The translations under genes and the position numbers were made by a program. Below the pieces are notes generated by a model, which was not told where the DNA came from, did not search any database, and saw only the letters and a list, made by a program, of their open reading frames with translations. This document shows, one piece after another, positions 1 to 9,282 of a DNA stretch of 64,000 nucleotides (the stretch's first letter is position 1; each line of letters opens with the position of its first letter). The stretch comes from Bacteroidota bacterium. Its GTDB lineage: Bacteria > Bacteroidota > Bacteroidia > Chitinophagales > Chitinophagaceae. The stretch is from positions 770,717-834,716 of the forward strand of contig JAFDXL010000009.1 in assembly GCA_018267955.1 (NCBI GenBank), given 5' to 3'.

Positions 1-43
1 CCACGAGAACAGTCCATCATTTTTGCTTTAAAAGCACTACTCC

Positions 44-325
44 ATGACCTTTGATGAAACACCAGAGATGGAAACCAATTATGAATTTTTCAGAGGCATT
101 TCTATGCCTGATAAGTACTACCTATGCGATTTTCACAAAACGAAATACAAAGACGGGAGTGACGGTTACAGAGTGCTATTGCAGGCAACCGGGCATAAGG
201 ACCTGGTAGCAGACCTGCAACTGATCAATAATTCTGAATGGAGGATGATGCACACCAGCGCCCCACTCGATGCAGCGCTACAATGGAAGATCATTACCGC
301 GATATTGGAGCATAACAAAAAATAA
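44..325 (+). CDS. Small hypothetical protein
   Basis: A 93-residue soluble protein that I do not recognise. It has no signal peptide or membrane segment, and mixed charged and aromatic content. An in-frame stop at 29-31 closes the frame upstream, so ATG 44 is the first start; a second Met at codon 9 (METNYEFF) is an alternative. A -7-like CATTTTTG lies at 18-25. Its stop codon opens the hairpin shared with the convergent heme operon. It is probably a real gene because it fills its space and ends exactly at a terminator, but its function is unknown. Confidence 0.55.
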   Translation: MTFDETPEMETNYEFFRGISMPDKYYLCDFHKTKYKDGSDGYRVLLQATGHKDLVADLQLINNSEWRMMHTSAPLDAALQWKIITAILEHNKK

Positions 326-350
326 AGGATGGTGTAATTACCATCCTTTA
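323..350. terminator. Bidirectional terminator between a small ORF and hemL
   Basis: A perfect 11-base stem (TAAAGGATGGT / ACCATCCTTTA) with a 6-base loop GTAATT at 334-339. It lies between the stop of the rightward ORF and the stop of the leftward heme operon, so it can end transcripts from both sides. Confidence 0.8.
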
Positions 351-353
351 TCA

Positions 354-1634
354 TTATATCGTTTCCAGGAACTTAGCGGTCAACGCTACCGTCTGTTCTA
401 TATCAGCATATGAAAGAGCGGTGCTGATAAACCAGGTTTCGAATGCAGATGGTGGCAGGTAAACGCCATTATCGAGCATGAAATGGAAATACTTATTGAA
501 CAATGCATTATTGGCAGAAGCCGCGGCAGCAAAATCATTTACAGGCTTATCACTAAAATGTATGCTGATCATAGACCCTAATCTATTGATAACATAAGGA
601 ATGCCTTTTGCAGCTAAGGCAGCATCCAGCCCTATATGCAGTAATGCTGTCTTATCTTCTAACTGTGTATAAACCGCAGGTTGCTCCTTGAGAGCCTTCA
701 GCATTGTATGACCAGCTATCATGGCTATCGGGTTACCACTTAAGGTGCCCGCCTGGTAAACATTACCCAGGGGTGCGATATGCTCCATAATAGCACGCTT
801 ACCGCCAAATGCACCAACCGGCATTCCACCACCAATCACTTTCCCATAAGTAACAAGATCGGCATTGATGCCAAGGCGTTCCTGCGCACCACCCGCAGCC
901 AGGCGGAAACCAGTCATCACTTCGTCGAATATAAATACGATGCCTTCTTTATCACACAAAGCCCTTAGCCCTTCAAGAAAACCGGGAGCAGGAGGAATAC
1001 AACCCATATTGCCTGCAACAGGCTCTATGATAATGGCTGCGATCTCGCCTTTATTATCATCCGCAAGCTTTTGCACAGCTGCAAGATCATTGTAAGGAGC
1101 AGTAAGGGTATCATTGTAAATACCAGAAGGAACCCCCGGAACTGTTTGAATATTGAATGTGGCTACACCGCTGCCAGCCTTTACCAGGAATGCATCGGCA
1201 TGGCCATGATAACAACCTTCAAATTTTACGATCTTATTTCTTCCCGTATAACCGCGGGCGAGGCGTATGGCACTCATGCAGGCCTCCGTACCGCTGTTGA
1301 CCATACGTACAAGATCTACATTAGGTACCATAGACCTGATCAGTTCCGCCATTTCTATTTCCAGCTCAGTCGGAGCACCGAAGGATGTGGAATCTGCCAC
1401 ACGTTGTTGAATAGCCTGTACAACAGGCTCATAAGCATGGCCAAGGATCATTGGCCCCCATGAATTGATATAGTCTATATATTGCTTGCCATCAGCATCA
1501 TATAAATATGCTCCTTTGGCGCGCTGCATAAATATTGGCGTGCCACCTACACTTTTAAAAGCCCTGACAGGTGAGTTAACACCACCGGGAATGCTTTGTT
1601 GTGCACGCTGAAAAAGTTGTTCGTTCTTAGTCAT
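354..1634 (-). CDS. hemL: Glutamate-1-semialdehyde 2,1-aminomutase
   Basis: A PLP enzyme that moves the amino group of glutamate-1-semialdehyde to give 5-aminolevulinate, the second C5-pathway step. At 426 residues it has normal length. The N-terminal [15 protein letters not shown] motif is typical of GSAM, as is the cofactor lysine (K265) in [16 protein letters not shown]. It is the last gene of the hem operon, 10 bases after hemB, and ends at the shared terminator. Placing GSAM last, far from its partner hemA, still keeps both in one transcript. Cytoplasmic; identification is secure. Confidence 0.97.
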   Translation of the reverse strand: MTKNEQLFQRAQQSIPGGVNSPVRAFKSVGGTPIFMQRAKGAYLYDADGKQYIDYINSWGPMILGHAYEPVVQAIQQRVADSTSFGAPTELEIEMAELIRSMVPNVDLVRMVNSGTEACMSAIRLARGYTGRNKIVKFEGCYHGHADAFLVKAGSGVATFNIQTVPGVPSGIYNDTLTAPYNDLAAVQKLADDNKGEIAAIIIEPVAGNMGCIPPAPGFLEGLRALCDKEGIVFIFDEVMTGFRLAAGGAQERLGINADLVTYGKVIGGGMPVGAFGGKRAIMEHIAPLGNVYQAGTLSGNPIAMIAGHTMLKALKEQPAVYTQLEDKTALLHIGLDAALAAKGIPYVINRLGSMISIHFSDKPVNDFAAAASANNALFNKYFHFMLDNGVYLPPSAFETWFISTALSYADIEQTVALTAKFLETI

Positions 1635-1644
1635 CTAATAATAA

Positions 1645-2619
1645 TTAGCTAATGAGTTTAACCGCATCCTTTGCAAAATAAGTAGCTATCAGGTCTGCAC
1701 CTGCCCGTTTGATGCTAGTCAGCGATTCTAAAATAGCTTTTTCTTCATTGAGCCAGCCCATCTTAGCCGCTGCCTTGATCATTGCATATTCGCCGCTAAC
1801 ATGATACGCGCTCACAGGTACATCCACATTGTCTTTTACTTCCCTGATGATATCAAGATAAGCCATTGCAGGTTTTACCATTACAATATCTGCACCTTCT
1901 TCTATATCCATCAGTACCTCTTTTACAGCTTCTTTCCTGTTTGCATAATCCATCTGGTAAGTCTTCTTATCACCGAAGCCCGGAGCGCTATCCAGGGCAT
2001 CCCTAAACGGACCATAGAAGCAGGACGCATACTTAGCGCTATAAGCCATGATGCCCGTTTTAGTATATCCTTCTGCTTCCAAAGCCTGGCGGATAGCCAA
2101 TATCCTTCCGTCCATCATATCGCTGGGAGCAACAAAATCTGCCCCGGCAGCGGCGTGGCTTACGCTCATAGCCGCCAATACTTCTACTGTAGCATCATTA
2201 ACAATCTCTCCATTTTCAACGATACCATCATGACCATAAGAAGAGAATGGATCTAAGGCCACATCTGTCATTATCAGCATATCAGGACAAGCATTTTTAA
2301 TAGCCCTGATACTACGCTGCATTAATCCATCAGGGTTTAATGCTTCTGTTCCTTTATTATCCTTCAGCTCATCTTTGCACTTAATGAATAACAATACAGA
2401 ACGGATTCCCATTTGCCAAAGTTCCTTCACCTCTTTCACCGTCAGATCGATACTCATCCTGTAGTAGTTGAGCATGGAAGGAATTTCTTCCCTTACATTT
2501 TCTCCCTCTGTAATAAATAACGGGGCGATGAAATCTGCAGGTGTAATGATCGTCTCCGCAACCATCGCCCTGATAGCGGGCGACTGGCGCAATATCCTGT
2601 TTCTTCTAAGCAGCTGCAT
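1645..2619 (-). CDS. hemB: Delta-aminolevulinic acid dehydratase (porphobilinogen synthase)
   Basis: Condenses two 5-aminolevulinate molecules into porphobilinogen. The 324-residue protein has both active-site lysines expected for the family: K196 in MAYSAKYASCFYGPFRDA and K249 in MVKPAMAYL. The segment around residues 120-135 reads TDVALDPFSSYGHDG, lacking the cysteine cluster of zinc-dependent enzymes, so a magnesium-type enzyme is likely (inference). It sits 5 bases after hemF and 10 before hemL in the heme operon. Confidence 0.97.
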   Translation of the reverse strand: MQLLRRNRILRQSPAIRAMVAETIITPADFIAPLFITEGENVREEIPSMLNYYRMSIDLTVKEVKELWQMGIRSVLLFIKCKDELKDNKGTEALNPDGLMQRSIRAIKNACPDMLIMTDVALDPFSSYGHDGIVENGEIVNDATVEVLAAMSVSHAAAGADFVAPSDMMDGRILAIRQALEAEGYTKTGIMAYSAKYASCFYGPFRDALDSAPGFGDKKTYQMDYANRKEAVKEVLMDIEEGADIVMVKPAMAYLDIIREVKDNVDVPVSAYHVSGEYAMIKAAAKMGWLNEEKAILESLTSIKRAGADLIATYFAKDAVKLIS

Positions 2620-2624
2620 AGTAA

Positions 2625-3539
2625 TTATATATTAACCCAATCCCTGGGTGTTAAATGATCTAATAATTCTTTTTCTTTTGTTCCTTCGGCCGGTGTGTAA
2701 TTGTATTGCCAGCGCGCACGCGGAGGCATACTCATTAATATGCTCTCTATGCGGCCATTGGTTTTAAGTCCGAAAAGGGTACCACGATCGTGTATCAGGT
2801 TGAACTCTACGTACCTTCCACGGCGTATCTCCTGCCATTCGGTTTCGTGCTCACCGTAAGGTATATCCTTTCTCCTTTCAACAATTGGCAGGTAAGCATT
2901 TAAGAACGCGTTGCCATTAGCTTGTTGAAAAGCAAACAAACGTTCTGCATCGGCATCATCTTTGGGACGCAGGTAGTCATAAAACACACCGCCTATACCA
3001 CGTGCTTCATTGCCACGGTGCTTATTAATAAAGTATTCATCGCACTGCTGTTTGTATTTAGGATACAAATCAGCACCGAAAGCGTCCATTGCATTCTTGA
3101 ACGTAGTGTGGAAGTGCTTACCGTCTTCTTTAAATAAATAATACGGCGTAAGATCAGCACCACCGCCAAACCAGCTATCTAGTTTATTACTTTCTTTATC
3201 GTATAATTGGAAATAACGCCAATTAGCATGTACTGTAGGTACATAAGGGTTAACAGGATGAATGACCAATGATAAACCACAAGCAAAGAAATTGCTTTCC
3301 GGAACCTTAAATGCTTCCTGCATAGCGGCAGGCAAAGGACCATGAACAAAAGACGTGTTCACCCCACCCTTTTCAAAAACAGCACCATCACTAATAACAC
3401 GGGTAATGCCACCGCCACCTTCAGGACGTTCCCAACGATCTTCTATAAAAGTTGCTTTACCATCAATCTGCTCCAGCCCGTTGCAAATAGTATTTTGCAA
3501 AGTTTGCAACCAGGCCGAAAATTCCTCCTTAATACTCAT
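2625..3539 (-). CDS. hemF: Oxygen-dependent coproporphyrinogen III oxidase
   Basis: Oxidatively decarboxylates two propionate side chains of coproporphyrinogen III using O2, giving protoporphyrinogen IX. The 304-residue protein carries the HemF signature HPVNPYVPTVHANWRYF (about 94-110) followed by DSWFGGGADLTPYY (121-134). Its start overlaps the hemE stop by one base (TAATG), which suggests translational coupling. Choosing HemF rather than radical-SAM HemN points to aerobic growth. No hemN is in the window. Confidence 0.97.
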   Translation of the reverse strand: MSIKEEFSAWLQTLQNTICNGLEQIDGKATFIEDRWERPEGGGGITRVISDGAVFEKGGVNTSFVHGPLPAAMQEAFKVPESNFFACGLSLVIHPVNPYVPTVHANWRYFQLYDKESNKLDSWFGGGADLTPYYLFKEDGKHFHTTFKNAMDAFGADLYPKYKQQCDEYFINKHRGNEARGIGGVFYDYLRPKDDADAERLFAFQQANGNAFLNAYLPIVERRKDIPYGEHETEWQEIRRGRYVEFNLIHDRGTLFGLKTNGRIESILMSMPPRARWQYNYTPAEGTKEKELLDHLTPRDWVNI

Positions 3540-4561
3540 TAGTTCTTTGGTTGATATTCTTTTACAGCTTCAACAAAAGCCTTCGCATGATCTACAGGGA
3601 TATTTGGTAAAATGCCATGACCCAGGTTAGCAATATAGCGAGTAGCACCAAATGCATCGATCATTTCCGTTACCGCTTTTTTGATCTCCGGGATCGGGGC
3701 CAATAATTTACAAGGATCAAAATTACCTTGTAAAGTGATACTGTTATTCGTGAATTTTCTTGCCAATGCAGGATCTACACACCAATCAAGTCCAAGGCCT
3801 GCTGCACCGGAAGTACTCAGGCTTTCCAATGCATACCAGCTTCCTTTGGGGAATAATATTACCGGTACTTTGGTAACGCCTTTTACGATTTGTAATAAAT
3901 AAGGTTCTGCAAATAATTTAAAATCTGCCGGGCTCAACATACCACTCCAGCTATCAAATATCTGCACTACATCTGCACCTGCATCTGCCTGCCTGTTTAA
4001 ATATTGTATTGTTACGTCGGTAATCTTTTGCAACAGGCTATGTGCTAATGCCGGCTGAGAAAAACAAAATTGCTTTGCTTTATCGAACGATTTACTACCC
4101 TTGCCCTCTACCATATAGCACAGGATAGTCCACGGTGCACCTGCAAAACCGATCAGCGGTACACGGCCATTCAATTCTTTTTTCGTCAACGTCAATGCAT
4201 CAAAAACATAAGACAATCGCTCTACTTCATCTGTAATGAGCGCGTCTATATCTTTCTGATCTTTTATCGTGTTGGGCAACAATGGTCCTTTACCTTCTTC
4301 CAGCAACACTTCTACACCCATTGCCTGTGGTATCACCAATATATCTGAAAAGATGATAGCTGCATCTACGCCTACCTGGTCAACCGGTTGTAAGGTGATC
4401 TCACATGCCAGCTCCGGAGTCTGTACACGTGTAAAGAAATCATACTGTGCACGCAATTTCATATAATCGGGCAAGTAACGTCCCGCCTGGCGCATCATCC
4501 ACACGGGTGGCCTGTCTAATGTTTCTCCTTTGAGTGCTCGTAATAATAAATGTTCCTGCAT
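3539..4561 (-). CDS. hemE: Uroporphyrinogen decarboxylase
   Basis: Decarboxylates the four acetate groups of uroporphyrinogen III to form coproporphyrinogen III. The 340-residue protein has the N-terminal family signature [15 protein letters not shown] (about 19-33), the [14 protein letters not shown] segment, and the C-terminal [14 protein letters not shown] signature. It lies 22 bases after hemD and overlaps hemF by one base. Cytoplasmic; secure. Confidence 0.97.
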   Translation of the reverse strand: MQEHLLLRALKGETLDRPPVWMMRQAGRYLPDYMKLRAQYDFFTRVQTPELACEITLQPVDQVGVDAAIIFSDILVIPQAMGVEVLLEEGKGPLLPNTIKDQKDIDALITDEVERLSYVFDALTLTKKELNGRVPLIGFAGAPWTILCYMVEGKGSKSFDKAKQFCFSQPALAHSLLQKITDVTIQYLNRQADAGADVVQIFDSWSGMLSPADFKLFAEPYLLQIVKGVTKVPVILFPKGSWYALESLSTSGAAGLGLDWCVDPALARKFTNNSITLQGNFDPCKLLAPIPEIKKAVTEMIDAFGATRYIANLGHGILPNIPVDHAKAFVEAVKEYQPKN

Positions 4562-4583
4562 ATTTTAAATATCAAGCGGGTAA

Positions 4584-5276
4584 TTACCCGTTTTTATAAT
4601 AACCTATAATTGAATTCACAACAGCTTCCTGCGTGGGCTTTTCTGCAACAATTACATTCTTATAACCAGACAGTGAAGCAGCGGTTGTGTTACCGATAGC
4701 AAACAATACTTGTCGATGGTCGAAATTATTAAGCGATAAATAACTTTTCACTGCACTGGGACTAAAAAAAACAATCCCGTCATAAAGCACATCTATTTTC
4801 GCCGGGGTGGCGATGGTATTATACACTTCCAATTCTTTCACCTCTATACCATGCTCCTTCAATATTTGTGGCAAATACGGCAGATGCAGATCTCCGCAAA
4901 AGAAAGCCAGCTTTTTTACTTTACCATCTGCAATTATCTTATCTGCCAGTGATGCAGCATTATCTGCCGTTGCTACAACAACGCAATCAGGTAATTGTTC
5001 GGACACTGCCTGCAAGGTTGCCCCTGCCATACAATATACATTGCCTTTCAACAGATCATTGACATTGGCAACTGCCGTTACAGCGCTGGTACTTGTAAAA
5101 ATATAAGCATCATACTCTGAAATATTCTGTAGTAATATTTTTATTACATCAGCTGGGGCAGATACTGTATTGACAAAAGGAACAACGGTTATATTGATAC
5201 CTTGTTCCTTCGCTTTTTCTATCAGATCCTTACCTACAGGCCGGGTAAACAATATGTTGTGTTCCCTATCCTGCAT
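4584..5276 (-). CDS. hemD: Uroporphyrinogen-III synthase
   Basis: Closes hydroxymethylbilane with inversion of ring D to form uroporphyrinogen III. The 230-residue protein belongs to a poorly conserved family; recognisable parts are the N-terminal ILFTRPVG, YIFTSTSAVTAV, and the C-terminal IVFFSPSAVKSYL followed by FAIGNTTAASL. Position supports the call: it overlaps the end of hemC by 11 bases and is followed by hemE. Length is normal for a stand-alone enzyme. Confidence 0.93.
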   Translation of the reverse strand: MQDREHNILFTRPVGKDLIEKAKEQGINITVVPFVNTVSAPADVIKILLQNISEYDAYIFTSTSAVTAVANVNDLLKGNVYCMAGATLQAVSEQLPDCVVVATADNAASLADKIIADGKVKKLAFFCGDLHLPYLPQILKEHGIEVKELEVYNTIATPAKIDVLYDGIVFFSPSAVKSYLSLNNFDHRQVLFAIGNTTAASLSGYKNVIVAEKPTQEAVVNSIIGYYKNG

Positions 5277-6186
5277 TTCTTATTTGTTCTATAATAGCGT
5301 CTCCGCCGTTAGCTAAAATTTCTTTTGCTGCTTCAGCACCGAGATCGCGGGCATCGGTAACAAGCGCTTCCTTATATATCTCCGCTTTTTGTTTTCCATC
5401 CTTAGTAAGCATATTACCACGGAATACCAGCATATCGCCTTCTATACTTGCCAGCGCACTGATAGGTGTAGAACAACCACCCAATAAAGTACGCAGGAAA
5501 GAACGCTCTATATAAGTGCAAAGTTCCGTATCGGCGTCATTGAAAATCTTGCAAGCATCTAAGCAATAGTTATCGTCCTGTTTGCACACCACCATGATGG
5601 CTCCTTGTGCCGGTGCCGGCAGCATCCAATCAAGCTCCACAGCATTTGCCGGGCGCAGATCAATGCGCTCCAGGCCCGCAGCCGCGAATATGGCGCCGTT
5701 CCAATCTTCCTCAGCTACTTTTCTTAGCCGGGTATTTACATTGCCCCTAAGAGTAGTAATAGTATGATTTGGATAGCGATCTAACCATTGGGCCATGCGC
5801 CTGATACTGCTTGTGGCAATAGTTGCTATTGAAGCTGTATCATCAAGAAAGGTACTGTCTTGTTTAGGAACGAAAATATCTTTGTAGGAGGCACGCTTTA
5901 AAACAGCGGCCTGTACAATTCCTTTTGCGGGTTGTACCGGTACATCCTTCATAGAATGCACCGCTATATCAATACGATCACTTAACAGCGCAGCATCCAA
6001 AGCACGAGTGAATACGCCCTGAACACCTAATTCGTACAATGGCGTTACCAGGTCAATATCACCTTCACTTTTAATAAGTACCAGTTCCACCGCATTGCCG
6101 GCATTTTCCAGCAGGCGCTTTACTTCATTAGCCTGCCACAAAGCCAGCTGGCTTTCACGTGTACCTATGCGTATTTTTCTTTCCAT
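5266..6186 (-). CDS. hemC: Hydroxymethylbilane synthase (porphobilinogen deaminase)
   Basis: Polymerises four porphobilinogens into hydroxymethylbilane on a covalent dipyrromethane primer. The primer-binding cysteine is C238 in LLGGCSTPISALA, matching the family site. Other family motifs are IRIGTRESQLALWQANEV at the N terminus, HSMKDVPV, and TSSIRRMAQW. At 306 residues the length is normal. The start overlaps the hemA stop by one base (TAATG), and its end overlaps hemD by 11 bases, so the three genes are probably translated in a coupled way. Confidence 0.97.
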   Translation of the reverse strand: MERKIRIGTRESQLALWQANEVKRLLENAGNAVELVLIKSEGDIDLVTPLYELGVQGVFTRALDAALLSDRIDIAVHSMKDVPVQPAKGIVQAAVLKRASYKDIFVPKQDSTFLDDTASIATIATSSIRRMAQWLDRYPNHTITTLRGNVNTRLRKVAEEDWNGAIFAAAGLERIDLRPANAVELDWMLPAPAQGAIMVVCKQDDNYCLDACKIFNDADTELCTYIERSFLRTLLGGCSTPISALASIEGDMLVFRGNMLTKDGKQKAEIYKEALVTDARDLGAEAAKEILANGGDAIIEQIRNAG

Positions 6187-7394
6187 TATTTGGTAGCTAT
6201 AAACTCATTTATAGCTTCTATGTAATAACAACCACGGTTGTCGTGTGCCTGTAATTTTACAGCAGTAGTGTTCACCACCTTTTGTATGCTCTGCTCATCT
6301 ACTGTGAAGGTATCCCTGATAGCCTTGAAAAAAGGACACCTGTCTATACCTTCCAATGTTTGTTTTAGGGTTCTCAGCACCCTGGCATGTTTCCTTTTCT
6401 CCAGCCATTGTGCAAACTCACAAATATGTTCACCGATGATCCTTTTTGCCTTTGGTACTTCTGCCATACGTTTCTGCAGGTTCTCATCCTTTAGCCTAGA
6501 GAGCTCATCCACATTCAACAGGTCAATACCGGGGAGCTCATTTACAGAGCGCTCCACATTGTAAGGAATGGCAAGATCTATAATCAGCTTATTGCTGCAG
6601 TTTTGCAATAATTCGCGGGTAATGATAGGCTGCTGCGCATTGGTAGATGTAACAATGATATCTGCCTCCCGGATGCATGCTTCCATATTTTCGACAGGTG
6701 CATACTCCAGCCCCATCTCTGATGCCAGTGCAGCCGCTTTTTCAGCAGTACGATTGACCAGGGTAATATTGCGATTATGCAGGTAATCTACGAGGTTCTT
6801 ACAGGTATTTTTACCAATCTTACCGGTACCCAGCAACAAAATCTTCTTATGCTTATAATCAGCTATGTGTTCACGAATATATTGAACAGCTGCAAAAGAT
6901 ACGGACACCGTACCTCCGCTTAATTCTGTATTATTTTTGATTGCTTTGGACGATTGGATGGCGCTATTGATCCAACGTTCCATATACGGTCCAATAAGCC
7001 CCCTGCCCTTAGCAAATTTGGCTGCCTGCTTTACCTGCCCCAATATTTCATAATCCCCCAATACCTGGGAATCGAGACCGGCAGACACATTAAATAAATG
7101 CTCAATAGCTTCGACGCCATTCTTCACATATGCTAATTCTTCGAATGCTTCTTTAGTACCGGCTGTTTCTGAGCAAAGAATATCAATGAGCGGAGAAAAA
7201 TTATTTGATACAGCGTATATCTCGGTACGATTGCAGGTGGAAACAATGAATAACTCCCTGTAACCCAATGCATAAGATTTATCCAGAATATTAGTGTACT
7301 GATCGTTACTAATAGCATATTGGCCTCTTATAGTAGCATCGGTCTTCTTGTAGTTAATTCCAGCGATCCAAAAGTCAGAAATGCTTCTTTCCAC
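6186..7394 (-). CDS. hemA: Glutamyl-tRNA reductase
   Basis: Reduces glutamyl-tRNA to glutamate-1-semialdehyde, the committed and usually rate-limiting heme step. The catalytic cysteine lies in IVSTCNRTEIYA; GSQVLGDYEILGQVK and the NADPH-binding GTGKIGKNTC follow. There is no ATG start. The open frame begins with TTG at 7430, but that codon lies inside a -7-like TACTTTTG (7428-7435), so I place the start at GTG 7394 (402 residues). This puts the catalytic Cys at residue 54, close to the usual position near 50; the TTG start would put it at 66. First gene of the heme operon. Confidence 0.93.
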   Translation of the reverse strand: MERSISDFWIAGINYKKTDATIRGQYAISNDQYTNILDKSYALGYRELFIVSTCNRTEIYAVSNNFSPLIDILCSETAGTKEAFEELAYVKNGVEAIEHLFNVSAGLDSQVLGDYEILGQVKQAAKFAKGRGLIGPYMERWINSAIQSSKAIKNNTELSGGTVSVSFAAVQYIREHIADYKHKKILLLGTGKIGKNTCKNLVDYLHNRNITLVNRTAEKAAALASEMGLEYAPVENMEACIREADIIVTSTNAQQPIITRELLQNCSNKLIIDLAIPYNVERSVNELPGIDLLNVDELSRLKDENLQKRMAEVPKAKRIIGEHICEFAQWLEKRKHARVLRTLKQTLEGIDRCPFFKAIRDTFTVDEQSIQKVVNTTAVKLQAHDNRGCYYIEAINEFIATK

Positions 7395-7427
7395 TATAGT
7401 AATTCTAGATTTCCTTAAAATACGTCG

Positions 7428-7435
7428 CAAAAGTA
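7428..7435 (-). promoter_or_regulatory. -7 element of the heme operon promoter
   Basis: TACTTTTG on the minus strand matches the Bacteroidota -7 consensus TAnnTTTG exactly, 33 bases before the GTG start of hemA. I see no good -33 TTTG at the usual spacing, so the promoter may be weak or regulated. It lies in the 148-base region shared with divergent hemH. Confidence 0.45.
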
Positions 7436-7542
7436 CTTTGGGTTTTTTTTATATCACCTGATTTGTGTCATTGAATTGTCATTTCAAAAACTGATACCTA
7501 TCATTCTGTAATTGTTGCTTTTCCTTTGCGTATATATTAGAA

Positions 7543-8610
7543 ATGTCAATCGTGAATAGTGACAACGTCACCCGGGGAGTTATCCTCATGAACCTGGGTT
7601 CTCCGGAATCTACAGAAGTAAAGGATGTAAGAAGGTACCTGAACGAATTTTTAATGGATAAGCGGGTCATCGATTCGCCTTACATGCTGCGCCTGCTATT
7701 GGTACGGGGCATAATCGTTCCGTTCAGGGCACCTAAGTCGGCAGAGGCTTATAAGTCTGTCTGGACAGAGGAAGGCTCTCCATTAATAGTACTGACAGAA
7801 CAGCTGCAGCAAGCCTTACAACAGCAAACCGATATACCTGTGGCTATTGCCATGCGTTATGGCAAGCCGTCCATCAAGCAAGCTTTTGATGAATTACAAG
7901 CGAAGCACCCGGGCTTGAAACACGTAACATTGCTACCACTCTACCCTCATTATGCGATGTCCAGTTACGAAACGGCGGTAGAAGATGCCTGGGCGCAACA
8001 TAAAAAAGGCAAGTATAGCTTTGGCCTAGAGACTATCAAACCCTATTATAAGGAAGATGATTATATCCAGGCGCTCAGCGAAAGTATTAAGCCTTATTTA
8101 GAGCAGGAATATGATCATATCCTGTTCAGCTATCATGGCGTACCGGAAAGGCATATCGCTAAAGGGGATATTACCGGCAGCCATTGCCTCAAAGTAAATG
8201 AATGCTGCACTACAGATTCTACTGCTCATAAACAATGCTACAGACACCAATGCTTTGTAACAACCAAATTAGTTGCCGAAAAGCTTAACATCCCTGCCGG
8301 TAAGCATAGTTTATCTTTCCAATCGAGGTTGGGGCGGTCTGAATGGCTAAAGCCATATACAGCCGTGCGCCTGGAAGAATTACCCAAACAAGGAATAAAA
8401 AAACTGCTTGTGGTATGTCCTGCATTTGTAAGCGACTGCCTGGAAACACTGGAAGAGATAGCAGTAGAAGGTAAAGAAACCTTCATGCATGCGGGTGGTG
8501 AGTCCTTCACGGCCATACCTTGTATGAATGTGCATCCTGAATGGATCAAAGCTATCAATACCTGGCTCGGGCAGATAAGCAAAGGAGACAAGACAATGTT
8601 GTTACAATAA
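7543..8610 (+). CDS. hemH: Ferrochelatase with Cys-rich insert
   Basis: Inserts Fe2+ into protoporphyrin IX, the last heme step. The 355-residue protein has GVILMNLGSPEST at the N terminus, LLPLYPHYAMSSYETAV, the metal-binding His (H198) in LFSYHGVPERH and SFQSRLGRSEWLKPYT. Between residues 215 and 237 are five cysteines (215, 221, 222, 232, 237), resembling the internal cysteine group of a class of bacterial ferrochelatases that bind a [2Fe-2S] cluster; whether this one does is inference. It is divergent from hemA and followed after 8 bases by hemJ. A -7-like TTCCTTTG (one mismatch) is at 7521-7528. Confidence 0.97.
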   Translation: MSIVNSDNVTRGVILMNLGSPESTEVKDVRRYLNEFLMDKRVIDSPYMLRLLLVRGIIVPFRAPKSAEAYKSVWTEEGSPLIVLTEQLQQALQQQTDIPVAIAMRYGKPSIKQAFDELQAKHPGLKHVTLLPLYPHYAMSSYETAVEDAWAQHKKGKYSFGLETIKPYYKEDDYIQALSESIKPYLEQEYDHILFSYHGVPERHIAKGDITGSHCLKVNECCTTDSTAHKQCYRHQCFVTTKLVAEKLNIPAGKHSLSFQSRLGRSEWLKPYTAVRLEELPKQGIKKLLVVCPAFVSDCLETLEEIAVEGKETFMHAGGESFTAIPCMNVHPEWIKAINTWLGQISKGDKTMLLQ

Positions 8611-8618
8611 AATAGAGC

Positions 8619-9158
8619 ATGTATAATTATATAAAAGCATTACACATCATCTTTATTGTAACCTGGTTTAGCGGTTTATTCTACATCGTCAGGCTATTTA
8701 TATATAACCGGGAAGCACAGGATAAACAGGAACCTGAGAAGAGCATTCTCAGCAATCAGTTCAATATTATGATTAAGCGGCTGTGGTTTGGCATTACATG
8801 GCCATCTGCAGTGCTGACGTTGATATTCGGCTCAACCATGTGGTACCTCTTAGGGTCACTACCGGTATGGCTGATGATAAAGCTTTGTTTCGTGATCGGC
8901 TTATTTGCCTACCACCTGTCGTTGCACAGTATTTATAAGCAGCAGGCCAAAGGCATCTTCAAACATTCATCGCAGCAATTGCGCATCTGGAACGAAGTGG
9001 CTACAATATTCCTGGTTGCAATAGTAATGCTGGTAGTGGTGAAGCAGGCTATGAGCTGGCTATGGGGATTGATCGGCCTGATAGGCTTTGTAGTGATCCT
9101 GATGAGCGCAATTAAAATCTATAAGAACATCCGGAAGAAAGCGGAAGCAAAACAGTAA
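8619..9158 (+). CDS. hemJ: Protoporphyrinogen IX oxidase, HemJ type
   Basis: Membrane enzyme that oxidises protoporphyrinogen IX to protoporphyrin IX, replacing HemG or HemY. The 179-residue protein begins YIKALHIIFIVTWFSGLFY, with the conserved N-terminal histidine (H9) of the HemJ family. It has about four hydrophobic membrane segments (roughly 4-25, 55-78, 83-100, 125-165). It follows ferrochelatase by 8 bases, so the last two heme enzymes are made together, and it ends in a strong terminator. No other protoporphyrinogen oxidase is visible here. Confidence 0.9.
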   Translation: MYNYIKALHIIFIVTWFSGLFYIVRLFIYNREAQDKQEPEKSILSNQFNIMIKRLWFGITWPSAVLTLIFGSTMWYLLGSLPVWLMIKLCFVIGLFAYHLSLHSIYKQQAKGIFKHSSQQLRIWNEVATIFLVAIVMLVVVKQAMSWLWGLIGLIGFVVILMSAIKIYKNIRKKAEAKQ

Positions 9159-9168
9159 CAGTCATTAT

Positions 9169-9192
9169 AAAAAGCCCGCGATCGGGCTTTTT
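9169..9192 (+). terminator. Terminator of hemH-hemJ
   Basis: A perfect 10-base stem AAAAAGCCCG / CGGGCTTTTT with a 4-base loop CGAT, followed by more T. It begins 10 bases after the hemJ stop. Confidence 0.9.
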
Positions 9193-9241
9193 CCTTTTTA
9201 CGACCTTCTCAACAGCCAATGGCCGGTTTTTAACAGATATA

Positions 9242-9261
9242 CTTCAAAATCTATACAAAAT
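9242..9261 (+). promoter_or_regulatory. Probable response-regulator box upstream of the regulator gene
   Basis: Two direct-repeat half-sites, CTTCAAAAT (9242-9250) and ATACAAAAT (9253-9261), spaced 11 bases start to start, the usual pitch for tandem OmpR/PhoB-family dimers. They end 7 bases before a perfect -7 element, where a -33 element should be and is missing. The same repeat is found ahead of the efflux operon at 11261-11280. Confidence 0.5.
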
Positions 9262-9268
9262 TCAATAA

Positions 9269-9276
9269 TACCTTTG
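9269..9276 (+). promoter_or_regulatory. -7 element of the two-component operon
   Basis: TACCTTTG, an exact TAnnTTTG match, 6 bases before the ATG at 9283. The -33 position has no TTTG and is covered by the direct-repeat box, so transcription is probably activator-dependent. Confidence 0.6.
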
Positions 9277-9282
9277 CAGGTT

